The notes below the pieces were generated by a model, which made no database searches, was not told where the DNA came from, and was given only the letters and a program-made list of their open reading frames with translations. Of a stretch of DNA of 64,000 nucleotides, positions 26,375-34,993 are shown one piece after another. Each line of letters begins with the position of its first letter. Position 1 is the first letter of the stretch. Origin of the DNA: CAXBDP01 sp041689935 (GTDB taxonomy: Bacteria > Bacteroidota > Bacteroidia > Cytophagales > Cyclobacteriaceae). Where the stretch lies: assembly GCA_041689935.1 (NCBI GenBank), contig JBDNFI010000090.1:12560-76559 (forward strand). Direction: 5' to 3'. The translations under genes were made by a program, and so were the position numbers.

Positions 26375-27875
26375 TTACGCTACTCCTACTCGACAAAACT
26401 CGATAGGTGTAATACTCATGTTGTTTAACAACTTGAGAAAAGCCATTGGTGTGTTTATACCTATGGTATATTTTTTAGGTAGAGACCTTGATTTTAGTAT
26501 ATATTATATCATGCTGATTATCGGTATTTTCCTTTTGATACTCGTTCTCTTCCTTTCGTATTCTTTTATCGAATACCGAAATTTTCTCTTTCATATCAAA
26601 GATGGACAATTTGTATTGCAGCAAGGCGTATTACAAAGAACTCGCTTAAGCATACCGGTAGAGCGAATTCAAAGCATTCATTTAAAGCAGAATATATTCC
26701 ACCGGATATTTAATATCACTGCCCTGGAAGTAGATAGTGCAGGTTCTAAGTCATCTGAACTAGAAATAAAAGCATTAAGTAAGCCCTATGCCAGAGGATT
26801 GAGAGATTTCCTTTATGAAATTAAGGATGAAATTCTCGAAGCAGAAAAAGGCCCTGAAGCAGAACAACAAGCACAGGAAGTTTCATCAGAACCAAAGAAA
26901 TCTAAGACTTTATTAAAATTAAGCCCTAAGGAAGTTTTTCTAATCGGCATAAGTGAAAACCACATAAAAACCGGTTTTGTTGCCTTGGCTGTGATTTTTG
27001 GTTACGGACAACAATTGACTCAATATGTTCAAGATCAGGTAGATAGTTATGTGGAGGAATCTACCAATTTACTCATGCAATCCGGCATCAGCCTAATTAT
27101 TACGTTAATCATAGCATTTCTAATAATAAGTGTGTTATTAAGCCTAATACGTACTTTTCTCAAGTTCTTCAATTTCGAAGCAACCACTGATAGCCGAGGG
27201 TTAAAAATTCGATCAGGTCTTCTTTCCATCAAAGAATATCAGGTTCCTCAAAATAAGATTCAAACCATTACTTGGTCAAGCAATCCATTAAGGAAACTAT
27301 TAGGACTTCGCACTATTGAGATCGCACAAGCATCAAGTGTAGCGGAAGATAAAAATAGCCTAGTGGAGATTCCAGGCTGCAAGGAAGAATCAGTACGCAC
27401 TTTGTATGAAGATTATTTCCCTGAAACACTAGGCGAAGCTAGCGCTCAGTATAAGCCAGATATATTTATGCGCTATAGAATACTAATGTTCAAAGCCATT
27501 ATTCCTGCGATTATTTTAGCTGCATTTGGGTTTTTCGTTTATACCTGGGTGTATGTAATTGCCATCGTTTGGCTGATCATAGCAGCTATTGTATCCATTA
27601 AATATTACCAATCAATAATTTTAAAAATTTACCCAGAGGGACTAAAAATCAGTAAAGGATGGATTTTCCCTAATACAGTAGATTTAAAATTGTTCAAAGT
27701 TCAAAATGTAGAGCTTACCCAAAGTATTTTTCAAGAGCGACGCGATTTAGCAACGGTAGTAATCCATACAGCATCAGGGTCGTTTGAAGCACCCTTTCTT
27801 AAGAAAACATACGCACATTCCCTAGCCAATTTCTTGTTGTATAATATTGAAACTTCCAATAAAAAGTGGATGTAA
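26349..27875 (+). CDS. PH-domain membrane protein (YdbT-like)
   Basis: A 508-residue membrane protein with three bPH2 units, each after a pair of membrane helices: QFVLQQGVLQRTRLSIPVER near residue 90, GLKIRSGLLSIKEYQVPQNK near 290 and GLKISKGWIFPNTVDLKLFK near 430. This is the YdbT layout. The conserved opening YATPTRQNSIG lies before the first ATG (26418), so I kept the TTG at 26349, 26 bases inside the previous gene. Its place between menB and menE implies co-expression with menaquinone genes; a direct functional link is unproven. Confidence 0.85.
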   Translation: MSQTSQKIDYATPTRQNSIGVILMLFNNLRKAIGVFIPMVYFLGRDLDFSIYYIMLIIGIFLLILVLFLSYSFIEYRNFLFHIKDGQFVLQQGVLQRTRLSIPVERIQSIHLKQNIFHRIFNITALEVDSAGSKSSELEIKALSKPYARGLRDFLYEIKDEILEAEKGPEAEQQAQEVSSEPKKSKTLLKLSPKEVFLIGISENHIKTGFVALAVIFGYGQQLTQYVQDQVDSYVEESTNLLMQSGISLIITLIIAFLIISVLLSLIRTFLKFFNFEATTDSRGLKIRSGLLSIKEYQVPQNKIQTITWSSNPLRKLLGLRTIEIAQASSVAEDKNSLVEIPGCKEESVRTLYEDYFPETLGEASAQYKPDIFMRYRILMFKAIIPAIILAAFGFFVYTWVYVIAIVWLIIAAIVSIKYYQSIILKIYPEGLKISKGWIFPNTVDLKLFKVQNVELTQSIFQERRDLATVVIHTASGSFEAPFLKKTYAHSLANFLLYNIETSNKKWM

Positions 27876-27899
27876 ATCAGAAAAATAATTTAGACAATT

Positions 27900-29006
27900 T
27901 TGGAGGATAATACGTCATACGGATTTGTATTTCAAGGAAGTGATTTCCTGAGTGGAAGTAAAATCAATCCTGTTGAGTTAATCAATCCGAAACTCGCAAA
28001 AAGTACAAAATCTCATGAAGTTATCGATGCGCTCTCATTTGCGGCTGAATGGTATTCTGGGAAATCAACATTTGAACTCAAGACCTCGGGCAGTACGGGA
28101 CCAGCCAAAAACATTGAAGTGGCTAGGGAACAAATGATAGCGAGTGCTCAAGGAACAATCAAAACACTGCACTTAACTACAAAAGACCATTCCCTCCTTT
28201 GCCTCAGTTCGGAACACATTGGAGGAAAAATGATGCTAGTAAGAGCGATGGAACTTGGGAATAAATGCACAATCGTTCCCAGCCAAAAAGATCCTTTGGC
28301 TCAATATCCAACCCAGCATGATTTCACTTTTACCGCATTAGTCCCTGCTCAATTGCAGGAAATATTAAAGAGGGAAAACGGTATTGAGCAATTGCAAAAA
28401 TTTAAAGCTATCCTTATTGGTGGATCATCTATACCACTGAAAATTATTGAATTATGTAAAGAATATACGCTTCCTGCATGGCAAACCTTTGGAATGACTG
28501 AAACCGTATCTCATATAGCGTTGCGAAATTTGGGAAAGGATGAAATCAATTATAGAGTAATGGATGGAGTGAAAATTGGTGTGGATAATCGGAATTGTTT
28601 GTGGATGGAAGGAGCAGTTACGAATTATAATAGAATACAAAGCAATGACATCATAGAATTAATTGGCTCTCAGGAATTTCAATGGCTGGGGAGATACGAT
28701 AATGTGATTAATAGCGGAGGAATAAAGCTTTACCCAGAACAAATAGAAGCTGAAATATCAACTCTAATCCCTTCTACGATTGCCTATTTTATATATGGAT
28801 TAGAGGATTTGGAATGGGGTCAAAAAGCCGTATTAATTTTAGAAACTCAGGAGGTGCCGAAAGATTTATTACCTAAAATAAAAACCAAACTTGGGTCAAT
28901 TAAATGCCCAAAAATTATCATCGCATTAGATTCATTTTTCAGAACGACAAACGGCAAAATTCAGCGGCCTCAAACGATTCAAAAGGTAATAAAAACTAAA
29001 GCATAA
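27900..29006 (+). CDS. menE: o-Succinylbenzoate-CoA ligase-like protein
   Basis: Adenylate-forming enzyme that activates o-succinylbenzoate with ATP and CoA. Motifs: the P-loop-like LKTSGSTGPAKNIEV, WQTFGMTETVSHIALRN, WLGRYDNVINSGGIKLYPEQ and the C-terminal TTNGKIQRP lysine. The 368 residues are short for the family but typical of Bacteroidota MenE. A stop codon lies 9 bases before the TTG at 27900, so TTG is the only reasonable start. It ends 11 bases inside the convergent oxygenase gene. The genes for MenA and MenC are not in the window. Confidence 0.86.
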   Translation: MEDNTSYGFVFQGSDFLSGSKINPVELINPKLAKSTKSHEVIDALSFAAEWYSGKSTFELKTSGSTGPAKNIEVAREQMIASAQGTIKTLHLTTKDHSLLCLSSEHIGGKMMLVRAMELGNKCTIVPSQKDPLAQYPTQHDFTFTALVPAQLQEILKRENGIEQLQKFKAILIGGSSIPLKIIELCKEYTLPAWQTFGMTETVSHIALRNLGKDEINYRVMDGVKIGVDNRNCLWMEGAVTNYNRIQSNDIIELIGSQEFQWLGRYDNVINSGGIKLYPEQIEAEISTLIPSTIAYFIYGLEDLEWGQKAVLILETQEVPKDLLPKIKTKLGSIKCPKIIIALDSFFRTTNGKIQRPQTIQKVIKTKA

Positions 29007-29604
29007 AAGAATCATTGCGCATCCAGGCGGTGATGCTATAGCGATTACTTTTAGTTGGCAATACTTCATGTGGGATATCAGCGCTTCGAAAACAAACGAG
29101 AGTACCTTGTATCGGAGCTACATCCGAAGCAAAACTTCCGTCAGGATGATAAATTCTAAGCATTCCTTCATCTGCGGACTTCCAATCTGGGTTCAAATAC
29201 AGAATACAACTAATGATTCGATGCCTAGTTTTGGCGTGTTGGTCTAGGTGTGATGTATAAAATGAATCGGGAGGATACACTGCATAATGGGCTTCAAATC
29301 CATTTGCAGAGATAAACAATGCCTCATTCAAATACTCTCTCAATACAGATAATTGATTCCAATATTCCTTTTGCAACTCTGTAAGATTAGCCTCTTGCAG
29401 CCACAACACCTTATCGCCTCTAATTTCAGGAGCCAATTTGAAATCGTTTCCACGACCAATGCCCGCACTACGGAAAGCCCCTTCTTCGAAAAGAGTCTCT
29501 TGCTCCTCCCGCAATGCTTGACAAAATGTATCTGTAACGTAATTATTAATAATAGCATAGCCTTGCTCAGCAAGGCCATCTGCAATGTATTCGTTTATAT
29601 CCAT
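28996..29604 (-). CDS. 2-oxoglutarate/Fe(II) oxygenase (prolyl-hydroxylase-like)
   Basis: A 202-residue member of the 2OG-Fe(II) dioxygenase superfamily. The iron triad is HxD in SHLDQH and the distal His in DIPHEVLP, and the 2OG-binding Arg is in NRYSITAWMR. Preceding beta strands fit a double-stranded beta-helix (AHYAVYPPDSFY, RIISCILYLNPDW). It resembles small bacterial prolyl hydroxylases that act on ribosomal or other proteins; the substrate is unknown. The ATG at 29604 is only about 12 bases from a TACATTTG box, so its leader would be very short. Confidence 0.87.
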   Translation of the reverse strand: MDINEYIADGLAEQGYAIINNYVTDTFCQALREEQETLFEEGAFRSAGIGRGNDFKLAPEIRGDKVLWLQEANLTELQKEYWNQLSVLREYLNEALFISANGFEAHYAVYPPDSFYTSHLDQHAKTRHRIISCILYLNPDWKSADEGMLRIYHPDGSFASDVAPIQGTLVCFRSADIPHEVLPTKSNRYSITAWMRNDSFML

Positions 29605-29615
29605 AGGATGAATGG

Positions 29616-29623
29616 CAAATGTA
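29616..29623 (-). promoter_or_regulatory. -7 box (TACATTTG) before the oxygenase gene
   Basis: TAnnTTTG match on the minus strand, 11 bases before the ATG at 29604. If used, the 5' leader is about 6 bases. Confidence 0.35.
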
Positions 29624-29716
29624 CGGGTATTTCATTTTGGATAAATATGATGCGCTGAATAAACAAAGAGCCTAATTATAGACAGCCCTTCAAATTCCCA
29701 TAAATCGAAATACAAA

Positions 29717-30517
29717 TTACTCTTTCTTATCTTTCAACTTAATCACGTCTTGCTGTAAACTAAGCACAATACCAGTAAGCTTTTCGAGGCTAATCTCCTT
29801 TTCGCTTTCAGGTTCGGGAAAACTCGAACTGATAAAAACCTTCGCCTCCCAAATTTCCATAATATCTTCTAATTTAACATCATAAGGTGTGTAGCTTTGA
29901 TTATCACTTACAAGAAAAAACTTACTATTCTCTTCACCATAATTAAAAACCCGCTTATAGACGACACCTTCATCTTTGGTTATTAGGACGTAAGTTTTTG
30001 CGCTTTTCACGTCTTGCCAACGTTCCACGTATTTGCCCACTACGATAGTACCCGACTGCAATGGCAGCATTGAATCACCGCTTATTTCAAAGGCTCTATA
30101 GGTACCATTTCCATTGAGGGTAGGTATTTGAAATTTAGGTAAATCCTCCAAGTATTCTGGATCTGCAAATCCGTTCAAATAGCCCGCTGCTGCCTTTTGA
30201 GGAACGAGCTCGATATTCTCACGGTTTTGTTTATCTACTGTAATAGAAAGGATCTTTACAGACTTTTGATCCTTGGCTGGTTCGTCTTTATGCCAAGTAT
30301 CTTCTGGTAATATGCTAAAGTCCTTCGCCAGTAGCACATCTACGCTAAACCCGAACAGATTAGCCATATTTTGGAGATTATTAAGGCGTGGGTCTGCTCT
30401 GCCTTCTTCGTAAGCACCCACCAAAGATCTTTTAATACCTATTTGTTCAGCAAATTGCTCTTGAGTAAATCCTAGCTTTTTGCGGAGGAATTTAATATTA
30501 CTGCTTAATATACTCAT
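29717..30517 (-). CDS. XRE-family repressor with S24 (LexA/CI-like) peptidase domain
   Basis: A 266-residue self-cleaving repressor. N-terminal HTH_3 at about residues 5-62 (LRKKLGFTQEQFAEQIGIKR, SLVGAYEEGRADPRL). C-terminal S24 domain with the Ser in ISGDSMLPLQSG and the Lys in VVYKRVF. An Ala-Gly pair in KAAAGYLNG lies between them and is the expected cleavage point. Such proteins respond to RecA filaments and control damage genes. It lies close to a Y-family polymerase gene and shares TTAG(T/C)A repeats with that promoter. The C-terminal tail LQQDVIKLKDKKE may be helical. Confidence 0.9.
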   Translation of the reverse strand: MSILSSNIKFLRKKLGFTQEQFAEQIGIKRSLVGAYEEGRADPRLNNLQNMANLFGFSVDVLLAKDFSILPEDTWHKDEPAKDQKSVKILSITVDKQNRENIELVPQKAAAGYLNGFADPEYLEDLPKFQIPTLNGNGTYRAFEISGDSMLPLQSGTIVVGKYVERWQDVKSAKTYVLITKDEGVVYKRVFNYGEENSKFFLVSDNQSYTPYDVKLEDIMEIWEAKVFISSSFPEPESEKEISLEKLTGIVLSLQQDVIKLKDKKE

Positions 30518-30520
30518 TAT

Positions 30521-30567
30521 TTTAGTATTTTGAAAATCGATTTAGCAATAATTAAACATATTAGCAA
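30521..30567. promoter_or_regulatory. Phased TTAG(T/C)A repeats upstream of the S24 repressor
   Basis: TTAGTA at 30522, TTAGCA at 30542 and TTAGCA at 30561, all in the same direction and 19-20 bases apart (about two helical turns). They fill the 62-base gap between the repressor start and the lipoprotein gene. The same element recurs before dinB. Reading: autoregulatory operators, by inference. Confidence 0.45.
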
Positions 30568-30579
30568 ATCCATTATCTA

Positions 30580-31296
30580 TTAAAGTGCTACATCAATATA
30601 TATCTTGTTAAAATATATAGTCGTTAATCCTTCAAATCCTGAATCTGTACCTATAATTAACCATAGGTTTCCATTTGCGTCTGTATTCGCTTTGAAAGGA
30701 TTATCCAAATTGCTTCGGTTTATTAATTCATATTCAGTCTTATCATCACCAATGGCAATATTTCCTATCATCTGCATATCTTGCCCTCCTTCTGATTGTT
30801 GGCCTTTTTGAATATTTATTGCGTAATAATCGCCTAGTAATTCCTTACTGGGCTCTTTACCAACCGCCCCCACTTTCAAATATACTGAGCTACCCGGCGA
30901 CCCTCCTATTCCCACACTATTCGCGGCATATTTGGAAGCAATTTCTAAATCAAACTCGACTGTATATTCTCTATTCGGCAATAGGTCAGTTATACTATAA
31001 TACATGAACATAAACATATCGTTGCTACGATTGTGTCCAGAAAGTTTGAAGCCAAATTGACTGCTCGGCAATGGAGCAGGAAGCATGGCGCGGCCGGACT
31101 CAAACTCCATTAGATTTTCTTGCGGAATAGCGTAGTCACTATAGCCAGACAACCACCCCATATTTCCTGCAGCGTCTGATGAGAAATCCATTCGCAACTG
31201 CACAGTAGACACTGGGTCGGGCAATTCACTCGTACAGGATAGCAATACCAATCCTGAAATCATTAACAATAAATAGTTTTTCAAAGCGTAGGCCAT
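30580..31296 (-). CDS. Lipoprotein of unknown function
   Basis: A 238-residue lipoprotein: signal and lipobox LLLMISGLVLLSC with the Cys at about residue 21, then a beta-rich domain (FGFKLSGHNRSND-like segments, NREYTVEFDLEIASKYAANS, GNLWLIIGTDSGFEGLTTIY). The pattern recalls carbohydrate-binding or jelly-roll modules seen on Bacteroidota surface lipoproteins, but no family is recognised. It lies between the repressor and the 94-residue gene on the same strand, with its own promoter-like box, so membership of the damage module is uncertain. Confidence 0.75.
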   Translation of the reverse strand: MAYALKNYLLLMISGLVLLSCTSELPDPVSTVQLRMDFSSDAAGNMGWLSGYSDYAIPQENLMEFESGRAMLPAPLPSSQFGFKLSGHNRSNDMFMFMYYSITDLLPNREYTVEFDLEIASKYAANSVGIGGSPGSSVYLKVGAVGKEPSKELLGDYYAINIQKGQQSEGGQDMQMIGNIAIGDDKTEYELINRSNLDNPFKANTDANGNLWLIIGTDSGFEGLTTIYFNKIYIDVAL

Positions 31297-31317
31297 ATTT
31301 CAGATTTATGTATGACG

Positions 31318-31325
31318 CAAATGTA
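31318..31325 (-). promoter_or_regulatory. -7 box (TACATTTG) of the lipoprotein gene
   Basis: TAnnTTTG on the minus strand, 21 bases before the ATG at 31296. A CTTG (one base off TTTG) lies about 21 bases further upstream, near the expected -33 position. Confidence 0.5.
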
Positions 31326-31385
31326 ATCGATTTGATTGTTTCTTGTCAAGAAAGAAACCTCCCGCCTTCTGTTACTGCTCTTTTT

Positions 31386-31670
31386 CTATTTGCGGTTTCT
31401 AAATAGATAGATTCTCTTTTGCTGAGAAAAATCCTTTCCGCCCAATGAATATAGGTGAGCTTGCAAGCAATAAAATGGATCTGTAGAAACCCTTTTACCC
31501 AAGTCGTCTGTAATTCTATTTACCACTTGCTTGAGCGTTTCGCCTGGCTCAGTAAGCACATAACCGTACCAGTTTTCCTCTGCTTTTGCTGTGAAACTGA
31601 ATTTTACCTGACATTTACCTGATGGCAATTTTCTTGCTTTTAGCTTCAAAGAGTTGTTATCGATGTTCAT
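31386..31670 (-). CDS. Unrecognised 94-residue protein divergent from dinB
   Basis: A small basic soluble protein with predicted beta strands (SLKLKARKLPSGKCQVKFSF, NWYGYVLTEPGETL), a helix (LKQVVNRITDDLGKRV) and a C-terminal basic tail (QQKRIYLFRNRK). There is no signal peptide or membrane helix. I recognise no family. It shares a 116-base control region with the polymerase gene, and that region carries three TTAGTA repeats also found before the S24 repressor, so it is probably damage-induced. A partner role for the polymerase is a guess from position only. ATG start at 31670. Confidence 0.65.
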   Translation of the reverse strand: MNIDNNSLKLKARKLPSGKCQVKFSFTAKAEENWYGYVLTEPGETLKQVVNRITDDLGKRVSTDPFYCLQAHLYSLGGKDFSQQKRIYLFRNRK

Positions 31671-31692
31671 GATTTTATTGTTTACCTATTAA

Positions 31693-31762
31693 TTTTAGTA
31701 TTTATGATCATAAATTTAGTAAAAAGATTTTATCATACAAATTTTAACTAAAATATTTAGTA
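31693..31762. promoter_or_regulatory. Candidate S24-repressor operator cluster between the 94-residue gene and dinB
   Basis: TTAGTA occurs at 31695, 31716 and 31757 in one direction, spaced 21 and 41 bases (two and four helical turns). The last is half of a dyad ACTAAA-ATA-TTTAGT at 31747-31761 that touches the -7 box of dinB. A perfect 14-base palindrome TTTATGATCATAAA lies at 31701-31714 between the first two. Binding there would block dinB transcription. Confidence 0.5.
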
Positions 31763-31768
31763 ATTTTG
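31761..31768 (+). promoter_or_regulatory. -7 box (TAATTTTG) of dinB
   Basis: TAnnTTTG match 18 bases before the ATG at 31787. It overlaps the last TTTAGTA repeat. The short leader carries a good ribosome-binding site (GAGGAG). Confidence 0.5.
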
Positions 31769-31786
31769 TTGAAAGAGGAGACTGAT

Positions 31787-32986
31787 ATGTTAGAGCAAAA
31801 TGTTTCTCGCACGATTGTTCACATGGATTTGGATGCATTTTTTGTGTCTGTAGAGTGTTTGCGGGATTCGAGACTGAAAGGGAAGCCATTGATTATAGGT
31901 GGAAGCGGTGATCGCGGCGTGGTGGCTTCATGCAGCTACGAAGCTCGTCAATATGGCGTACGCTCAGCTATGCCAGTGCGGCTTGCCTTGCAGCTATGTC
32001 CAGATGCGCTCGTGGTATCGGGCGATATGGATGCCTATAGTAAACATTCGCGGGAGGTTACTCAGATCATCGCCGAAAGTGCACCTCTATTTGAGAAGTC
32101 ATCGATTGACGAGTTTTATATGGATATCAGCGGCATGGATAAGTTTTTTGGCTGCTACCAATGGGCAAGTGAGCTCCGCCAGAAAATCATCCACGAAAGC
32201 GGACTACCTATTTCCATGGGCTTGTCTATCAATAAGTTGGTATCAAAAGTCGCCACAGGTGAGTCGAAACCCAATGGAGCTAAGCATATAGAAAAGGGAA
32301 CAGAAAAGAGCTTTTTAGCTCCTTTGTCTGTAAATAGAATTCCTATGGTGGGTGAAAAAACCAGCCGATTTCTATTTGATATGGGCATACGTACAGTAAA
32401 AGTACTAAGCGATATGCCCGTAGAAATGCTTGAAGCAGCATTGGGCAAAAATGGTATTCTGCTCTGGAGGCGTGCCAATGCCATAGACGAAACACCTGTA
32501 GTGCCATTTACAGAGCAAAAGTCCATCTCGACAGAATGTACTTTCGATACGGACAGCATCGACACACGAATGATGCGCTCGCTGCTTACAGCAATGGCAG
32601 AGAAACTAGCCTACAAACTGCGTAGCAAACAAAAGCTCTGCTCATGTATTGCCGTGAAAATTCGCTATGCCAATTTCGATACCGAGAGTAAGCAAATACA
32701 GGTTCCCTATACCTCCTCCGACCAAACGATTATCCGCTATGCGCATGAGTTGTTTGAGAAGCTATTCCAGCGCCGTATGCGAATACGCCTCATTGGACTG
32801 CGCTTGAGCAATTTGGTACATGGCCAATACCAAATTAGCCTTTTTGAAGATACCGAGGAGATGATCAAACTCTACCAAGCCATGGACAGGCTACGCAGCA
32901 AGCATGGACCAGATGCCATAGGCAGAGCAGTAACACTAGACCTGAACCCAAGGATAAAAAAAGATAATAATGCGTTTCAGGGATGA
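31787..32986 (+). CDS. dinB: Y-family DNA polymerase IV
   Basis: Translesion DNA polymerase of 399 residues. Palm motifs: HMDLDAFFVSVE with the first metal Asp, and KSSIDEFYMDISG with the acidic pair. The finger segment is VVASCSYEARQYGVRSAMP. Then come a helix-hairpin-helix region (LSVNRIPMVGEKTSRFLFDM), a little-finger domain, and a clamp-binding motif QISLF near the C-terminus. The ATG at 31787 follows GAGGAG; the TTG at 31766 lies in the promoter box and is not the start. The operator-like repeats and nearby S24 repressor point to SOS-type control. Confidence 0.93.
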   Translation: MLEQNVSRTIVHMDLDAFFVSVECLRDSRLKGKPLIIGGSGDRGVVASCSYEARQYGVRSAMPVRLALQLCPDALVVSGDMDAYSKHSREVTQIIAESAPLFEKSSIDEFYMDISGMDKFFGCYQWASELRQKIIHESGLPISMGLSINKLVSKVATGESKPNGAKHIEKGTEKSFLAPLSVNRIPMVGEKTSRFLFDMGIRTVKVLSDMPVEMLEAALGKNGILLWRRANAIDETPVVPFTEQKSISTECTFDTDSIDTRMMRSLLTAMAEKLAYKLRSKQKLCSCIAVKIRYANFDTESKQIQVPYTSSDQTIIRYAHELFEKLFQRRMRIRLIGLRLSNLVHGQYQISLFEDTEEMIKLYQAMDRLRSKHGPDAIGRAVTLDLNPRIKKDNNAFQG

Positions 32987-33135
32987 AAGAAGATAATTAG
33001 TCACCTATTAAAAAAGGATAAATCAAAAAATTGATTCTGACACATTTTTTGATTAGCTATTTAGTTGTTAGTTTTAAGAGAAAATAAAAAGTCAAACCAA
33101 ACTTTCTCAACTATTTCATTGCTTTTTGCATCCTA

Positions 33136-34320
33136 ATGAAAAAAATAAATATGAAAATACTCGCATCCATTACCTTGAGCAGCCTGATCTTTTTTGGCTG
33201 TGCCAATACCGAGGAAGATAAAAACACTCTTTCAGCCATTGCAAATAAGGAAGTAAAACTCGAAGTGACGGACTCTGTACGAGTAGATTATTTGGGTAAT
33301 TTGGTGCTAATAGATGTTTCGGAAGAATATGATAAAATATTGCTATACGACAGAGCGACAAGCAAAATAGTACTAAGTGATATGGAAGGAAGCATCCTGA
33401 ATGAGTTAGCATTGGAAGGAGACTCTCCAAATTCCTACGGCAGAATGCTTGGCCCAGGACGATTTACTCCGGAAGGCAATATTTTTATCGTTGGCATGAG
33501 AGGATTCTTCACCTACAACTTGGATGGGGAAGTACTAAGCAGTAAAAAATTGCCAGAAGACTATGAGATATTTATGACTTCGACAAATCAGAACACTGAG
33601 CCAATACCATATCAGGGCAAGTTTATTACTGCCTATTTTGATTTCAAAGGAAAAGAGAAAAATCAGATCGAGTATTATCAAGAATTAACTGTGTTGAGCG
33701 AAATTGATTCCTCTACTAATACATACTCCACAATTTTGAATATCCCGGCAGAAAGCAAGCTAAGAGATGGCCTAGGCTATGAATTTCCAGATATACAGCC
33801 TTATTACACCATACACAATGGTAGGCTATTGGTCACTTTTGGAGCAGAAGCTAAACTATATGAATTCGATTTGGGAACATATGAACTACAAGCAAGCAAA
33901 GACTTGAAATATCAAAACTTTCACCCAAGCCAAGGCGAAGAGTTAAGCAAAAAGGAACCGGGATCCATTATGTTTTCAAGTGAGGATGGTTTAACAAGAA
34001 GCATCATTAGCACAGGTGAAAATATCCTTCTATTGTACTACCCTGGCTTCGATCAAATAGATAGAGAGCGTATAAAAGACCAACAAGCCAAAGAAAATCA
34101 AGAAGCACTTTCTGCTTTGTACCAAGAACTTGCGAAAAAAAATGCTAACAGAATTCATATTTTAGATAAAGATGGAAATTTCCTTGCTGATTTGGATAAC
34201 GAACACAACGTAAACATTTTTAGTGGCTTAGCAAAAGGTGAGTATATCTGGTTTATGAAAAATATCAATATGGATGAAGAGGAAGACTTTTTCACTGTTT
34301 ATAAGACTCGTGTGAATTAA
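33136..34320 (+). CDS. 6-bladed beta-propeller lipoprotein (BF3164-like)
   Basis: A 394-residue lipoprotein with lipobox SSLIFFGC (Cys at about residue 22) and repeated beta-propeller strands (LVLIDVSEEYDKILLYDRAT, GNIFIVGMRGFFTYNLDGEV, HILDKDGNFLADLDNEHNVN). Proteins of this type are common and multi-copy in Bacteroidota, with unknown ligands. Eight hundred bases downstream lies a broken relative. The ATG at 33136 is followed by a second ATG six codons later that would also work. Confidence 0.82.
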   Translation: MKKINMKILASITLSSLIFFGCANTEEDKNTLSAIANKEVKLEVTDSVRVDYLGNLVLIDVSEEYDKILLYDRATSKIVLSDMEGSILNELALEGDSPNSYGRMLGPGRFTPEGNIFIVGMRGFFTYNLDGEVLSSKKLPEDYEIFMTSTNQNTEPIPYQGKFITAYFDFKGKEKNQIEYYQELTVLSEIDSSTNTYSTILNIPAESKLRDGLGYEFPDIQPYYTIHNGRLLVTFGAEAKLYEFDLGTYELQASKDLKYQNFHPSQGEELSKKEPGSIMFSSEDGLTRSIISTGENILLLYYPGFDQIDRERIKDQQAKENQEALSALYQELAKKNANRIHILDKDGNFLADLDNEHNVNIFSGLAKGEYIWFMKNINMDEEEDFFTVYKTRVN

Positions 34321-34660
34321 CATGCTTGAATGATTTGAAGTCTCCTATTGAGAAGTCTTTTTAGAATTGATGGAGGATGGATGAATCGTTGACCGTTGAT
34401 AAGTGTTGACGGTAGATAGAGGAGTGAACTTGTAGGGCACGAAATTACGCCCTAATCCCAGCAAGATCGCATATTTATAGCCCGTGGCTTCAACAGAGGG
34501 AAAATGGATACGCACAAATCACAACCTCCGATCTTCGGCAAGCAAGCCCGTATTTTTATCTGAACTATCTTTCCTTCCAGTAAGCGGGAGGAATAAGATG
34601 ATTAAATGAGCATCATGACTTATTTTTAATGAGGTTGTAGAGACAGGGCAATACCTGATT
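34321..34660. other. Gap without a gene; degenerate intergenic sequence
   Basis: No open frame with coding character was found. It holds a short inverted repeat TAGGGC / GCCCTA around 34433-34455, the related words GTTGACCGTTGA and GTGTTGACGGT around 34390-34415, and one copy of the GCGGGAGG octamer at 34584-34591. It looks like decayed or repeat-derived DNA. Confidence 0.4.
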
Positions 34661-34915
34661 CTACGATTGGCTTTCTTTGGTTTGGATATTATTGTCTTTT
34701 ATTCTTCTAAACAATTTTTGCACACTACTTATTACAACAACCGTAACGATGATTTTCCAATAAAGTAGGACATCTGGTGTTCCCCAAAACCAAATTAGTA
34801 AAAACGCACCAGCCAATGCTGATACAATCAATTTCCATCTATCGGAAAGGGTAGTTTTCAAATTGACTACTAATAGATACGTTCCTACACATGCGGCAAT
34901 CAGCAGGATTTCCAT
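34661..34915 (-). CDS. Small membrane protein, unknown function
   Basis: An 84-residue protein from the ATG at 34915 with three hydrophobic stretches (LLIAACVGTYLLVVNL, LIVSALAGAFLLIWFWG, IIVTVVVISSVQKLF) and a charged C-terminal tail (RRIKDNNIQTKESQS). No family is recognised. The frame opens to a TTG at 34930, which adds five residues. It lies in a decaying region between an intact and a broken propeller lipoprotein, so it may itself be a remnant. Confidence 0.5.
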   Translation of the reverse strand: MEILLIAACVGTYLLVVNLKTTLSDRWKLIVSALAGAFLLIWFWGTPDVLLYWKIIVTVVVISSVQKLFRRIKDNNIQTKESQS

Positions 34916-34993
34916 AAAAATAAATTCCAACCAAGATAGGAAATGTTTTTAATAAATTTCCAGGCTAATAGATTGGCTATATTTAACTCAAAT

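Noticed and set aside
31766..31786. TTG start seven codons upstream for dinB
   Set aside because: It overlaps the -7 box, and the ATG at 31787 has a good ribosome-binding site and fits the family start.
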